Source: Rhizobiales bacterium dw_265
GTDB taxonomy: Bacteria > Pseudomonadota > Alphaproteobacteria > Micropepsales > Micropepsaceae
Direction of reading: 5' to 3'
DNA length: 64,000 nucleotides
Assembly (NCBI GenBank): GCA_018449595.1
Contig: JAAVUU010000002.1
Span: 310,001-374,000, forward strand
Shown: positions 8,455 to 18,226 of the stretch, piece by piece
How positions within the stretch are numbered: position 1 is the first letter of the stretch
Layout of the letters: each line of letters starts with the position of its first letter
Program-made: the position numbers and the translations under genes
The notes under the pieces: model-generated
What the model was told of the DNA's origin: nothing
The model's input: only the letters and a program-made list of their open reading frames with translations
The model's database searches: none

Positions 8455-9479
8455 TAGGCCCGCTCGACGCAGAAGTCGGCTATGTCGGCCAATGCGTCCC
8501 TGATGTCGCTGGCCGGCAGCACTTTCAGCGCGGCTTTCGCCGCATCGGCATAGGCGCGCGCCCGGCTCATGGTTTCCTGCATCGCCCCGGTCTGTTCGAT
8601 CAGGGTGATGGCGCGGTCCAGATCGCTTTCGGTCTGGTTGCCGGTCTCGATCACCCGCTTCCAGAACGGCTTGTCGCTGTCCCTGGAGCGGGCATGCGCC
8701 AGGATGATCGGCAGGGTCATCTTGGCTTCGCGGAAATCGTCGCCCACCGTCTTGCCCATCAGGGCCTGGCGGCCGGAATAGTCCAGCGCGTCATCCACCA
8801 GCTGGAAGGCGATGCCGAGATTCTCGCCATAGGCCCGCATGCCCGTCACAAAATCCTCGCCCTGGCCGGTCAGCAGCGCGCCGGAATGGGCGGCGGCGGC
8901 GAACAGCGCCGCCGTCTTGGACGACACCACCTTCAGATAATGGTCTTCGGTCACCGCCAGGGTGTTGGTGGATTTCAACTGCATCACCTCGCCTTCGGCG
9001 ATCACCGCCGAGGCCCCGGCCAGGATGTCGAGCACCGCCAGATTGTCGGTCTCCACCATCAGCTGGAAGGCGCGGGAGAACAGGAAGTCGCCGACCAGAA
9101 CGCTGGGCTTGTTGCCCCACATCAGGTTGGCCGAGACCTTGCCGCGCCGAAGCGCGCTTTCGTCCACGACATCGTCATGCAGCAGGGTCGCGGTATGTAT
9201 GAACTCCACCGACGCAGCCAGCTTGACGTGATGGTCGCCGGCATAGCCGCCGGCCTGTGCCGCCGCCAGGGTCAGCATGGGGCGCAGCCGCTTGCCGCCG
9301 GAATCGATCAGGTGCCTGGCCAGGTCGGGGATCAGCGCCACGCCGCTGGTCATGCGGGTGTGGATCAGCCTGTCGGTCGCAGCCATGTCGGTGGCAACCA
9401 GGACATGCAGGCGCTCGACCGGCGAAACATCGCCCGCCTTCACGTCACCTCTGCGCTCGTCGGTTTTCGGCCCACCCAT
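8451..9479 (-). CDS. ispB: Long-chain polyprenyl diphosphate synthase (octaprenyl/decaprenyl type)
   Basis: 342 residues. This trans-isoprenyl diphosphate synthase condenses isopentenyl diphosphate units to make the ubiquinone side chain. The first aspartate-rich motif is HDDVVDESALRRGK (Asp102/103/106), the second is LVDDALDYSG, and GGKRLRPML precedes the first. Small residues before the first motif and overall length fit a long-chain enzyme; exact chain length (C40 or C50) cannot be read from sequence, so the symbol is by family. ATG at 9479; the slightly extended polar N-terminus (about 20 residues) could be shorter. Divergent from the DUF2007/methyltransferase pair. Confidence 0.9.
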   Translation of the reverse strand: MGGPKTDERRGDVKAGDVSPVERLHVLVATDMAATDRLIHTRMTSGVALIPDLARHLIDSGGKRLRPMLTLAAAQAGGYAGDHHVKLAASVEFIHTATLLHDDVVDESALRRGKVSANLMWGNKPSVLVGDFLFSRAFQLMVETDNLAVLDILAGASAVIAEGEVMQLKSTNTLAVTEDHYLKVVSSKTAALFAAAAHSGALLTGQGEDFVTGMRAYGENLGIAFQLVDDALDYSGRQALMGKTVGDDFREAKMTLPIILAHARSRDSDKPFWKRVIETGNQTESDLDRAITLIEQTGAMQETMSRARAYADAAKAALKVLPASDIRDALADIADFCVERAY

Positions 9480-9553
9480 TTGCGCCAGAATACCGGACCT
9501 GCGACGGGCAGGGCAAGCGGGACAAAATGCAGCGATTTGGATATAAATGCCCG

Positions 9554-9769
9554 ATGCGTGCCGTTCTCAAGACCACCGATCCGGTTGTGCTGAATTTCGC
9601 CGCCAATGTCTTGTCGCAGGAAGGTATCGAATCTGTCGTGTTCGATGCCCATGCCAGCGTCATGGACGGCAGCATGGGCTTTCTGCCGCGCCGGTTGATG
9701 GTGCTGGACGACGACTTCGCGCGCGCCGATGCCATCCTGCGCGGGGCCGTGCCGGAAGCGATGCCTTGA
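9554..9769 (+). CDS. DUF2007 small protein
   Basis: 71 residues, MRAVLKTTDPVVLNFAANVL to the stop at 9767-9769. The sequence (nucleus VLSQEGIESVVFD, then GFLPRRLMVLDDDFARADAIL) matches the DUF2007 ferredoxin-like small-domain family, annotated in databases as putative signal-transducing proteins without proven function. It overlaps the next gene as TTGA and is therefore almost certainly translated with the methyltransferase, a pairing common in Alphaproteobacteria. Confidence 0.8.
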   Translation: MRAVLKTTDPVVLNFAANVLSQEGIESVVFDAHASVMDGSMGFLPRRLMVLDDDFARADAILRGAVPEAMP

Positions 9770-10488
9770 TCACTTTTCTCGACGGCAAGGTAAGAGTCGA
9801 GCATCCCGAGAATGGCTTCCGCTCCGGCACCGATGCCGTGATGCTGGCGGCCGCGGTTCCAGCCATGCCTGGGCAAAAGGCGCTGGAACTGGGTGCGGGT
9901 TCCGGGGCCACCAGCCTGTGCCTGACGGCGCGCGTGCCGGAGCTGGACGTCACGGCGGTCGAGATCGACCCGCAGGCGTCGGACTTTGCGCGCAAGAATG
10001 CCAAGGTGAATGGCGGCTTTTCGCAAAAGCTGCAGGTGGTGACCGCCGATATCTTCAATCTGCCCGCGCCGCTGCGCCGCGACTTCGATCACGTCTTCTG
10101 CAACCCGCCCTTTCATGGCGACGGCCAGACCTCGCCCGATCCGGCGCGGGCGCGGGCGCTGTCCGACGAGGGCGCGCTGGGTCAGTGGCTGAGCCTTGGC
10201 CTGCAGCGCACGATTTCCGGCGGCTTCTTCACCGCCATATTGCGGGCCGACCGGCTGCCGGAGGCGCTGGCGGCCATGGGCCAGCGCGGCATCAACCTGC
10301 TGCCGCTATGGCCGCGCCAGGGCCTGCCGGCAAAAAGAGTGATCCTGATGGCCCGCAAGGGCTCGCGCGCGCCTTTCGCCCTGTTGCCGGGGCTGGTGCT
10401 GCATGAGGCGGATGGCCGCTATACCCCCGAGGCGGAGGCGATACTGCGGGACGGTGCTGCGCTTGCGATGGAGGGAAGCCGCCTGTAG
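9766..10488 (+). CDS. tRNA1(Val) A37 N6-methyltransferase-like protein (TrmN6 family)
   Basis: 240 residues. It starts at TTG within the TTGA overlap with the DUF2007 stop. A class I SAM-dependent methyltransferase: motif I is [15 protein letters not shown] (about 42-56), the acidic loop end is [10 protein letters not shown], and CNPPFHGDG is the NPPF catalytic motif of adenine-N6 methyltransferases. In E. coli the family member methylates A37 of tRNA-Val1; the target here is inferred. The early [17 protein letters not shown] segment is characteristic of this family. Next downstream is glyQ, 29 bases away. Confidence 0.85.
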   Translation: MITFLDGKVRVEHPENGFRSGTDAVMLAAAVPAMPGQKALELGAGSGATSLCLTARVPELDVTAVEIDPQASDFARKNAKVNGGFSQKLQVVTADIFNLPAPLRRDFDHVFCNPPFHGDGQTSPDPARARALSDEGALGQWLSLGLQRTISGGFFTAILRADRLPEALAAMGQRGINLLPLWPRQGLPAKRVILMARKGSRAPFALLPGLVLHEADGRYTPEAEAILRDGAALAMEGSRL

Positions 10489-10517
10489 GTTCCGGCCCAC
10501 CCCAAGGGCAGGATTCG

Positions 10518-11411
10518 GTGGCGCAAGTTCGACCTAAAGCCAAGACTTTTCAGGAACTTATCCTGACCTTGCAGAATTATTGGGCCGCCCAGGGCTGCCT
10601 GATCCTGCAACCCTATGACGACCAGATGGGGGCCGGCACCTTCCATCCCGCCACCACCCTGCGCGCCCTGGGGCCGCGCCCGTGGAAAGCGGCCTTCGTG
10701 CAGCCATCGCGGCGGCCGTCGGACGGCCGCTATGGCGAGAACCCCAACCGGCTGCAACATTATTATCAGTATCAGGTGATCCTGAAGCCCGCGCCGGAGA
10801 ATGTGCAGGATCTCTACCTGGGCTCGATCAAGGCGCTGGGGCTGGACCCGGCGCTGCATGATATCCGCTTTGTCGAGGATGACTGGGAAAGCCCCACCCT
10901 TGGCGCGGCCGGCCTGGGCTGGGAAGTGTGGTGCGACGGGATGGAGATCACCCAGTTCACCTATTTCCAGCAGGTCGGCGGCATCGAATGCGATCCGGTG
11001 GCGGCGGAGATCACCTATGGCCTGGAACGGCTGGCGATGTACGTCCAGAATGTCGAGTTCGTCTATGATCTGGCCTTCAACGAACAGTTCCGTTACGGCG
11101 AAGTCTTTCACCAGAATGAAGTCGAGTTCAGCGCCTATAATTTCGAGCGCGCCGACACCGAAATCCTGTTCCAGCATTTCAAGGACGCCGAGAAACAGTG
11201 CGCCGAATTGCTGACGGGCCGGAAATTGCCGCTGCCCGCCTATGACCAGTGCATCAAGGCCAGCCATGCCTTCAACCTGCTGGATGCGCGCGGCGTGATT
11301 TCGGTCACCGAACGCGCCGCCTATATCGGACGGGTGCGGGCGCTGGCCCAAGCGTGTTGCGAAGCCTGGCTGGAAACCCCGATGGGCAAATACACGCCGA
11401 GGTTCGGGTAA
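10518..11411 (+). CDS. glyQ: Glycyl-tRNA synthetase alpha subunit
   Basis: 297 residues starting at GTG. It forms the class II catalytic alpha subunit of the bacterial alpha2-beta2 glycyl-tRNA synthetase. Recognisable blocks are [55 protein letters not shown] and [19 protein letters not shown]. Length matches the family (about 300). The stop and the glyS start overlap as TAATG (11409-11413), so the two subunits are translationally coupled. No glycine riboswitch is visible in the short upstream gap. Confidence 0.97.
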   Translation: MAQVRPKAKTFQELILTLQNYWAAQGCLILQPYDDQMGAGTFHPATTLRALGPRPWKAAFVQPSRRPSDGRYGENPNRLQHYYQYQVILKPAPENVQDLYLGSIKALGLDPALHDIRFVEDDWESPTLGAAGLGWEVWCDGMEITQFTYFQQVGGIECDPVAAEITYGLERLAMYVQNVEFVYDLAFNEQFRYGEVFHQNEVEFSAYNFERADTEILFQHFKDAEKQCAELLTGRKLPLPAYDQCIKASHAFNLLDARGVISVTERAAYIGRVRALAQACCEAWLETPMGKYTPRFG

Positions 11412-13735
11412 TGCCTGATCTTCTGCTCGAATTGTTCAGCGAGGAAATCCCCGCCCGCATGCAAGCGGGCGCGGCCCGCGATCTTGAACGATTGATGGTG
11501 GGCGCGCTGACCGACCGCGGCTATCTGTTCGAGGGCATCAAGGCCTTCGCCGGGCCCAGGCGGTTGACCCTGGTGATCGCGGGCCTGCCGGCGCAGCAGA
11601 AAGATGTGCGCGAGGAACTGAAGGGCCCCAAGGTGGATGCCCCGGCGGCGGCGATCGAGGGCTTCCTGAAAAAGACCGGCCTGACGCGCGACCAGTTGAA
11701 GACCGAGGCTACGTCCAAGGGCGATGTCTATATCGCGGTGATCGAGCGCAAGGGCCGCGAGACGCCGCATGTGCTGGCCGAAATCATTCCCGAGGTGATG
11801 GCCAAGCTGCCCTGGCCGAAATCCATGCGCTGGAAGCCCGGCATGGCGGTGCGCTGGGTGCGGCCGCTGCATTCCATTCTCTGCACCTTCGACGGCGAGT
11901 TGGTGCCGTTCAGTTTCGCGGGCATCTCCAGCGGGCTGCACACCATGGGCCACCGCTTCCTGTCGCAAGGCCGGATCGAGGCGAAGCGGTTCGAGGATTA
12001 CGAACACAAGCTGCGCGCCGCGCATGTGATTTTGGACGCGGAAGAACGCGCCGCCATCATCTTCGAGGGCGTCAAGCAGGCGGCCTTCGTGCGCGGGCTG
12101 GAAATGATCCCGGATGAGGGGCTGCTGGCGGAAGTGGCGGGCCTGGCGGAATGGCCGGTGGTTTACGTCGGAGCCATCGAAGACCAGTTCATGGACGTGC
12201 CCGCCGAGATTTTGCAGACCTCGATGCGGACGCATCAGAAGTATTTCTCGTTGCGTGATCCCAAGACGGGGAAGATGGCGAACAGGTTTGCGCTGGTCGC
12301 CAACATGATCGTGGAAGACGGCGGCAAGGAGATCGTGGCGGGCAACGAACGCGTGCTGCGGGCGCGGCTGTCGGACGCCAAATTCTTCTGGGACGAGGAC
12401 CGCAAGCACAGCCTGGAAAGCCGGGTCGAGAAGCTGAAAGGCATCGTCTTCCACGCCAAGCTGGGCACCCAGTTCGAGCGGGTGGAGCGCATTGAAAAGC
12501 TGGCAGGCGAGATCGCGGAAAAGATCGGCGCAGATGTAGAAAAAGCAAAGCGCGCCGCGTACCTATGCAAAGCCGATCTGACAACCGGCGTGGTCGGGGA
12601 GTTTCCCGAACTGCAAGGTGTGATGGGCCGCTATTACGCCTTGCACGACAAGGAAGATGCCGCCGTCGCCGACGCCATCCGCGACCACTACAAGCCGATG
12701 GGACCGTCTGATGCTGTACCGACTGATAAAGTCGCCATTGCGGTCGCGCTGGCTGATAAAGTGTATCAGATAGCGGGCTTCTTTTTTGTCGGCGAAAAGC
12801 CTAGCGGTTCGGGTGATCCGTTCGCTGTAAGAAGGGCAGCGCTCGGGGCTATCAGAATTATCAACGAGAATAAGTTGCGGCTGTCTTTGAGAAGTTTATG
12901 CGAGACAGCTACTAAAATGGTGCGCGGTCATGTCCTTCTGGATTGTATTATGGACGGTCCATTAGGTGCTTACACGCTCATCGAAACAAAAGCAGATGAC
13001 TCATCTTTTCGTTCGATTTCGCTCCCAAGTGGCGATCTAGGAGTGTTAGGAACTGCCGAAATTGTCAGGCTGAATGATGAATATCCCCTATCGGAAGCCC
13101 TCTGGCTCTTAGATGCCGAGCGGGAGCGGCCTGACTTTGGAGATTATTGGATCGAAAAAACAAAGCGGCAAAAGAACTATGGGCCAGATGCTCCGGCATT
13201 CTTGTTCGACCGTGGTCTTTTGCCTTTTTTCTCTGATCGCTTGAAGGTCGCGCTTAAAGAAAAAGGTACTCGCCACGATCTGATTGATGCGGTGTTCAGT
13301 CTGGGCAATGAAGACGATCTGGTGCGGCTGGTCGCACGGGTCGAGGCGCTGCAGGCGTTCCTCAAGACCGATGACGGCGCTAACCTGCTGGCCGGCTACA
13401 AACGCGCCGCCAACATCCTCAAGGCCGAGGAAAAGAAGGACGGCAAGACATTTCTCGGCAAAGTGGATGAGCGGCTTCTGCCGGAGACGGCAGACAAAGA
13501 CCTTCATGCCGCGTTGGGCAGGGCCATCGGCGCCATCGGGCCGGCCCTGGAAAAGGAAGATTTCGCCGCCGCCATGCAGCAGATGGCGGCTCTGCGCGTT
13601 CCCGTCGATGGCTTTTTCGACGCCGTGAAGGTCAATGCCGACGATCCCGCACTGCGCGAAAACAGGCTTCATCTTCTGGCCGGTCTGCGCGCCGCGCTGC
13701 ACCGGGTGGCGGATTTTTCGAAGATTGAGGGCTAA
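11411..13735 (+). CDS. glyS: Glycyl-tRNA synthetase beta subunit with an unusual internal insert
   Basis: 774 residues, against about 690 usual for the family. The N-terminal part ([17 protein letters not shown]), the central GDPFAVRRAALGAIRII block and the C-terminal LKEKGTRHDLIDAVFSLGNEDDLV block are canonical. Between them, roughly residues 503-602 (bases 12917-13216), lies an insert with no counterpart in ordinary GlyS that I recognise, and the surrounding DNA is markedly AT-richer than the rest (I count 174 G+C in 12901-13260, 48%) with TTA, AGA and ACT codons that are rare elsewhere in the window. The frame stays open throughout, so the enzyme is probably functional. The beta subunit contributes tRNA binding. 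Confidence 0.93.
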   Translation: MPDLLLELFSEEIPARMQAGAARDLERLMVGALTDRGYLFEGIKAFAGPRRLTLVIAGLPAQQKDVREELKGPKVDAPAAAIEGFLKKTGLTRDQLKTEATSKGDVYIAVIERKGRETPHVLAEIIPEVMAKLPWPKSMRWKPGMAVRWVRPLHSILCTFDGELVPFSFAGISSGLHTMGHRFLSQGRIEAKRFEDYEHKLRAAHVILDAEERAAIIFEGVKQAAFVRGLEMIPDEGLLAEVAGLAEWPVVYVGAIEDQFMDVPAEILQTSMRTHQKYFSLRDPKTGKMANRFALVANMIVEDGGKEIVAGNERVLRARLSDAKFFWDEDRKHSLESRVEKLKGIVFHAKLGTQFERVERIEKLAGEIAEKIGADVEKAKRAAYLCKADLTTGVVGEFPELQGVMGRYYALHDKEDAAVADAIRDHYKPMGPSDAVPTDKVAIAVALADKVYQIAGFFFVGEKPSGSGDPFAVRRAALGAIRIINENKLRLSLRSLCETATKMVRGHVLLDCIMDGPLGAYTLIETKADDSSFRSISLPSGDLGVLGTAEIVRLNDEYPLSEALWLLDAERERPDFGDYWIEKTKRQKNYGPDAPAFLFDRGLLPFFSDRLKVALKEKGTRHDLIDAVFSLGNEDDLVRLVARVEALQAFLKTDDGANLLAGYKRAANILKAEEKKDGKTFLGKVDERLLPETADKDLHAALGRAIGAIGPALEKEDFAAAMQQMAALRVPVDGFFDAVKVNADDPALRENRLHLLAGLRAALHRVADFSKIEG

Positions 13736-13742
13736 CACACCA

Positions 13743-13773
13743 TGTCATGGCCGGGTCAAGCCCGGCCGTGACA
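13743..13773. repeat. Palindromic repeat of the TGTCAT...ATGACA class
   Basis: Arms 13743-13755 (TGTCATGGCCGGG) and 13761-13773 (CCCGGCCGTGACA) pair over 13 bases, with one T-G wobble, around a five-base loop. Similar palindromes with TGTCAT-type ends occur inside the atp operon (about 45010-45075) and after valS (63631-63660). It sits between glyS and ppdK and could act as an mRNA 3' stabiliser or weak terminator; no T-run follows. Confidence 0.7.
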
Positions 13774-13789
13774 AAGAGGGAATAGTTTG

Positions 13790-16465
13790 ATGACCAAATG
13801 GGTTTACGCGTTCGGCGACGGCAAGGCCGAGGGCAAGGCGGAGATGAGGAACCTCTTGGGCGGCAAGGGCGCCAACCTGGCGGAGATGTCGAACCTGGGC
13901 CTGCCGGTGCCGCCCGGACTGACCATCACCACCGAGGTCTGCACCTGGTATTACGCCAACAAGGAAAGCTATCCGCCGGACCTGAAGGAACAGGTATCCA
14001 TCGCCCTGCGCGAGGTCGGCTACCAGGCCAAGGGCAATTTCGGCGATCCCGAGAAGCCGCTGCTGCTGTCGGTGCGCTCCGGCGCGCGCGTCTCCATGCC
14101 CGGCATGATGGACACCGTGCTGAACCTGGGCCTCAACAGCGCCACCGCCGAGGGCCTGGCGAAGCTGACCGGCGACGAACGCTTCGCCTATGACAGCTAT
14201 CGCCGCTTCATCCAGATGTATTCCGACGTGGTGCTGGGCGTGGATCACGCCGCCTTCGAGGAAATCCTGGACGATATGAAGGACGAAAAGGGCGTCGAAC
14301 TCGACACCGACCTCACCGCCGAAGACCTGAAGCGCATCGCCAGCCTCTACAAGAAGCGCGTCGAAAAGGAATTGGGCAAGCCGTTCCCCGAAGACGTGCA
14401 GGAACAGCTGTGGGGCGCCATCGGCGCGGTGTTCGGCTCATGGCGCAGTCCGCGCGCCAATACCTATCGCCGGCTGAACAATATCCCGGAAGACTGGGGC
14501 ACCGCGGTCAGCGTGCAGGCCATGGTGTTCGGCAATCGCGGCGAAACCAGCGCCACCGGCGTCGCCTTCACCCGCGATCCCGCGACCGGCGAAAAGCTGC
14601 TGTATGGCGAATTCCTCATCAACGCCCAGGGCGAGGATGTGGTGGCGGGCATCCGCACGCCGCAACCGATCAGCAAGCTGGTGCGCGAACGCCAGGGCGG
14701 GCGCAAGGCCAGCATGGAAGAAGCCATGCCCAAGGCCTATGCCGAACTGAAAGCCATCGGCGAAAAGCTGGAACAGCATTACCGCGACATGCAGGACGTG
14801 GAATTCACCATCCAGGAAGGCAAGCTGTTCATGCTGCAGACCCGCGCCGGCAAGCGCACGGCGGAAGCCGCGCTGAAGGCGGCGGTGGACATGGAGCGCG
14901 AGGGCCTGATCGACAAAAAGACCGCCATCACCCGGGTCGAGCCGGAAGCGCTGAACCAGCTGCTGCATCCCACTTTGGACCCCGAAGCGGCGCGCGAGCA
15001 GATCGCGGTGGGGCTGGGCGCCTCGCCGGGCGCGGCCACCGGCGAAGTCGCCTTTACCGCGGAAGAGGCCGAGACGCTGGCCGCCGATCACAAGGACGTG
15101 ATCCTGGTGCGCACCGAAACCAGCCCGGAAGACATTCACGGCATGCACGCGGCGCGCGGCATCCTCACCGCGCGGGGAGGGATGACATCCCATGCGGCGG
15201 TGGTAGCGCGCGGCATGGGGCGGCCCTGTGTCTCGGGCGCGGGCATGCTGAAGATTGACGCGGCGCGCGGCGAAATGGTTGCCGGCCCGGTCACCATCCG
15301 GCGCGGCGACATCATCACCTTGGACGGCGCCTCGGGCCAGGTGTTCAAGGGCAAGGTGGCGATGCGCCAGCCGGAACTGACCGGCGATTTCGGCACCCTG
15401 ATGGGCTGGGCCGACGAGGTCCGCCGCCTGAAGGTCCGCACCAATGCCGACACTCCGGGCGATGCCGCCACGGCGCGCCGCTTCGGCGCCGAAGGCATCG
15501 GGCTGTGCCGCACCGAACACATGTTCTTCGATGCCGACCGCATCATCGCGGTGCGCCAGATGATCCTGGCCGACAGCGAAGACCAGCGCCGAGCCGCGCT
15601 GGACAAGCTGCTGCCGATGCAGCGGGCCGATTTCGAAGGCCTGTTCACCGAGATGGCGGGGCTGCCGGTCACCATTCGGCTGCTGGACCCGCCGCTGCAT
15701 GAATTCCTGCCGCACAAGGAAGAGGAATTCGCCGATGTCGCCACCGCCGCCGGAACAACTGTCGGCAAGCTGCGCGCCCGCGCCACAGCGCTGCATGAAT
15801 CCAATCCCATGCTGGGTCATCGCGGCTGCCGGCTGGGCATCACCTATCCCGAAATCTACGAAATGCAGGCGCGTGCCATCCTGGAAGCGGCGCTGGCGGT
15901 CGAGGAGAAGGGCGGGGCCAAGGTCGAACTGGAAATCATGATTCCGCTGGTGGCCTTCAAGTCGGAACTGGACATCCTGGCCGCGCGCATCGCCCAGGTG
16001 GCGGCGCAGGTCCGCAAGGAACGCGGCAAAGTCCCCGATTACCTCATCGGCACCATGATCGAACTGCCGCGCGCCGCATTGCGGGCCGGCGAGATCGCCC
16101 AGACGGCGCAGTTCTTCTCCTTCGGCACCAACGATCTGACGCAAACCACCCTGGGCGTGTCGCGCGACGATGCCGGCATGTTCCTGGGCGAGTATCTGAC
16201 GCGGGGCGTGATCGCGCGCGACCCGTTCGTGTCGCTGGATGTGGACGGGGTGGGCGAACTGATCGCCATCGCGGCGGAACGCGGCCGCAAGACGCGCGAG
16301 AAACTCAAGCTCGGCATCTGCGGCGAACATGGCGGCGACCCCGACTCCATCCGCTTCTGCCATGACTCGGGACTGGATTATGTCTCCTGTTCGCCGTTCC
16401 GCGTGCCGGTGGCGCGACTCGCGGCGGCGCAGGCGGCGCTGAAAAAATCCCGCGCCGACATTTGA
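13790..16465 (+). CDS. ppdK: Pyruvate, phosphate dikinase
   Basis: 891 residues from ATG at 13790, with GAGGGA upstream; a TTG directly before it is not needed. It interconverts pyruvate + ATP + Pi and PEP + AMP + PPi. The N-terminal ATP-grasp part includes LLGGKGANLAEMSNLGLPVPPG; the phosphohistidine loop is GGMTSHAAVVARGMG (His near residue 468); the C-terminal TIM-barrel PEP/pyruvate domain ends with GICGEHGGDP, holding the catalytic Cys (about residue 844), and SCSPFRVP. Full length and intact. In alphaproteobacteria it supports gluconeogenesis or PEP balance. It stands alone after a palindromic repeat. Confidence 0.97.
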   Translation: MTKWVYAFGDGKAEGKAEMRNLLGGKGANLAEMSNLGLPVPPGLTITTEVCTWYYANKESYPPDLKEQVSIALREVGYQAKGNFGDPEKPLLLSVRSGARVSMPGMMDTVLNLGLNSATAEGLAKLTGDERFAYDSYRRFIQMYSDVVLGVDHAAFEEILDDMKDEKGVELDTDLTAEDLKRIASLYKKRVEKELGKPFPEDVQEQLWGAIGAVFGSWRSPRANTYRRLNNIPEDWGTAVSVQAMVFGNRGETSATGVAFTRDPATGEKLLYGEFLINAQGEDVVAGIRTPQPISKLVRERQGGRKASMEEAMPKAYAELKAIGEKLEQHYRDMQDVEFTIQEGKLFMLQTRAGKRTAEAALKAAVDMEREGLIDKKTAITRVEPEALNQLLHPTLDPEAAREQIAVGLGASPGAATGEVAFTAEEAETLAADHKDVILVRTETSPEDIHGMHAARGILTARGGMTSHAAVVARGMGRPCVSGAGMLKIDAARGEMVAGPVTIRRGDIITLDGASGQVFKGKVAMRQPELTGDFGTLMGWADEVRRLKVRTNADTPGDAATARRFGAEGIGLCRTEHMFFDADRIIAVRQMILADSEDQRRAALDKLLPMQRADFEGLFTEMAGLPVTIRLLDPPLHEFLPHKEEEFADVATAAGTTVGKLRARATALHESNPMLGHRGCRLGITYPEIYEMQARAILEAALAVEEKGGAKVELEIMIPLVAFKSELDILAARIAQVAAQVRKERGKVPDYLIGTMIELPRAALRAGEIAQTAQFFSFGTNDLTQTTLGVSRDDAGMFLGEYLTRGVIARDPFVSLDVDGVGELIAIAAERGRKTREKLKLGICGEHGGDPDSIRFCHDSGLDYVSCSPFRVPVARLAAAQAALKKSRADI

Positions 16466-16511
16466 TCTGTGTACAGACGATGCAGGAAAACACTGGGTTT
16501 TTCAGCGTCAA

Positions 16512-16526
16512 ATGACGGTCTGTCAT
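16512..16526. promoter_or_regulatory. Small palindrome upstream of the SleB-type gene promoter
   Basis: ATGAC-GGTCT-GTCAT, five-base arms around a five-base spacer, lies about 18 bases upstream of the candidate -35 box. It could be a regulator site; no regulator is identified. Confidence 0.25.
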
Positions 16527-16544
16527 GTTCATGAAAAAATTTAT

Positions 16545-16573
16545 TTGACGATTCCGTTTCGGGAGCGGATAAG
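16545..16573 (+). promoter_or_regulatory. Candidate sigma-70-type promoter for the SleB-type gene
   Basis: TTGACG (16545-16550, five of six to consensus) is followed after 17 bases by GATAAG (16568-16573, four of six). The surrounding 16466-16748 gap is AT-richer than its neighbours and holds no open frame that looks real. It would give a leader of about 170 bases. Confidence 0.4.
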
Positions 16574-16748
16574 CCGACCTCGGTGCTGGGAACACTCGGA
16601 ACTTCTGAAGGACAACGCCTAATCGAAACAGCCTGATTGAAATAGCAGTTGCAGATTGAACGCCATGAAGGGGCGCAAGAACCGCAAGCGCGAAATAAAC
16701 CAAGTCTGATTGACCAAGCGACCATCGAGCCGAAAGAGTTACAGCCAC

Positions 16749-17372
16749 ATGTCCATGAAAACCAATGACGCGATTTCGCGTTCCGACCGCGTGCTTGTCG
16801 CCGCGATGGCGATCATTCTCGCCACCGCCTCCGCCGCCATCGGCGCCTCGATGACCTATCATCCGGCCACGGATCGTCCCGCGGCCGTGCCCGCCGTGCG
16901 CATCGTCCAGGCCGCCGAGATCGCCAGGCCCGCCGCCGACACCGCGATGACCCAGCTTCTGGCGGAACACAAATGCCTGTCGGAAGTGCTGTATTACGAA
17001 GCCCGCGGCGAGGGCGCCGGCGGCGAAAAGGCGATCGCCGAGGTGGTGTTCCACCGCATGAACCATGGCGACTACGGCCATTCCATCTGCGCCGTGGTCT
17101 ATGAAGGCTCCAGGCATCCCGGCTGCCAGTTCTCGTTCGCCTGCAACGGCGAGATGAAGAAGGCCAAGCAGCCATCCGCCTGGCGCGAGGCCGAGACCCT
17201 GGCGGCCCGCATCATGACCGGCCAGATCCCGCTCAAGAACGCCACCGGCGGCGCCACCAGCTTCCATGCGACGTCGGTGTCGCCCGACTGGGCCGATACG
17301 ATGGACAAGACCACCCAGATCGGCAACCACGTCTTCTATCGTGGAGGCGCGCACGGCTCGCGCGACTCCTAA
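16749..17372 (+). CDS. Cell-wall hydrolase, SleB/CwlJ (Hydrolase_2) family
   Basis: 207 residues. An N-terminal membrane/signal segment (about 12-36, [20 protein letters not shown]) is followed by a short linker and the SleB-type domain: [20 protein letters not shown] with the conserved YEARGE motif and catalytic Glu, [21 protein letters not shown], and [13 protein letters not shown]. Such domains cleave peptidoglycan; in non-sporulating Alphaproteobacteria they are assigned to cell-wall remodelling. ATG at 16749 is chosen over one at 16755 because of the AAAGAG upstream. The stop interlocks with the convergent nadC stop (CTAA at 17369-17372). Confidence 0.85.
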   Translation: MSMKTNDAISRSDRVLVAAMAIILATASAAIGASMTYHPATDRPAAVPAVRIVQAAEIARPAADTAMTQLLAEHKCLSEVLYYEARGEGAGGEKAIAEVVFHRMNHGDYGHSICAVVYEGSRHPGCQFSFACNGEMKKAKQPSAWREAETLAARIMTGQIPLKNATGGATSFHATSVSPDWADTMDKTTQIGNHVFYRGGAHGSRDS

Positions 17373-18226
17373 AAGTCCAGTCCGATATCCAGGTTCGGCG
17401 CGCTGTGGGTCAGCGCTCCCGAACTGATATAGTCCACGCCGGTTTCAGCGATGGCGCGCACGGTGGCGAGGGTGACGTTGCCGCTGGCTTCCAGGACCGC
17501 CTTGCCCTTTGCCATCGCCACGGCGCGGCGCAACTCTTCCAGGGACATATTGTCCAGCAGGATGGTGTCTACGCCCAGGGCGAGCGCTTCCTCCAGCTGC
17601 TCCAGCCGGTCCACCTCCAGTTCGATCCTGACCATGTGGCCCAGGCCGCCGCGCAGCCGCGCCAGGGCGGGGGCGATGCCGCCGGCCGCCTGGATGTGAT
17701 TGTCCTTGATCATGGCGGCGTCATCCAGCCCGAAGCGGTGGTTGAAGCCGCCGCCGCAGCGCACGGCATATTTCTGCAGGGCGCGCAGGCCGGGAATGGT
17801 CTTCCGCGTGCAGGCGATGCGCGCGCCCGTGCCCGCGACGGCGGCCACCAGCGCCGCCGTTGCCGTGGCGGTGCCTGACAGCGGCCCCAGGAAATTCAGC
17901 GCCACCCGCTCCGCGGTCAGGATGCCGCGCGCCGGGCCGCTGACAGTGGCCAGCAATGCGCCTTTTGCGGCTTGCGAACCATCCGGTGCCGTCACCGCGA
18001 AAGTCAGCGCCGGGTCTACCAGTCGCAAGGCCGCTTCGGCGCAGATCAGCCCGGCGATATGGCCGGGCTTGCGCGCCACGAACTTCGCGGTCGCCATCGT
18101 GCCGGCGGGAATGATCAACTGGCTGGTGATGTCGCCGGCGCGGCCAAGGTCCTCTTCCAGCGCCGCCCGCACGACGGGCTCGACCAGCAGCGCCGGGGGC
18201 GGCCGGGTGAAGTCCAAAGCCGTCAT
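17369..18226 (-). CDS. nadC: Nicotinate-nucleotide pyrophosphorylase (quinolinate phosphoribosyltransferase)
   Basis: 285 residues from an ATG that overlaps the nadB stop as ATGA. It converts quinolinate and PRPP to nicotinate mononucleotide, the third step of de novo NAD synthesis. Seen: [19 protein letters not shown] near the N-terminus, [20 protein letters not shown] (phosphate and quinolinate-binding Arg/Lys), [20 protein letters not shown], and [16 protein letters not shown] with EASGNV. Full length. It is the last gene of the nadA-nadB-nadC run. Confidence 0.97.
   Translation of the reverse strand: MTALDFTRPPPALLVEPVVRAALEEDLGRAGDITSQLIIPAGTMATAKFVARKPGHIAGLICAEAALRLVDPALTFAVTAPDGSQAAKGALLATVSGPARGILTAERVALNFLGPLSGTATATAALVAAVAGTGARIACTRKTIPGLRALQKYAVRCGGGFNHRFGLDDAAMIKDNHIQAAGGIAPALARLRGGLGHMVRIELEVDRLEQLEEALALGVDTILLDNMSLEELRRAVAMAKGKAVLEASGNVTLATVRAIAETGVDYISSGALTHSAPNLDIGLDF

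Noticed and set aside
10489..10517. Glycine riboswitch or leader before glyQ
   Set aside because: Only 29 bases separate it from the previous gene; no structure fits.
13109..13738. Possible separate minus-strand gene inside the low-GC part of glyS
   Set aside because: The frame extends across conserved glyS sequence, has no recognisable motif and no ribosome site, so it does not explain the insert.
14438..16363. 641-codon minus-strand frame opposite ppdK
   Set aside because: Antisense shadow of a well-conserved enzyme gene.
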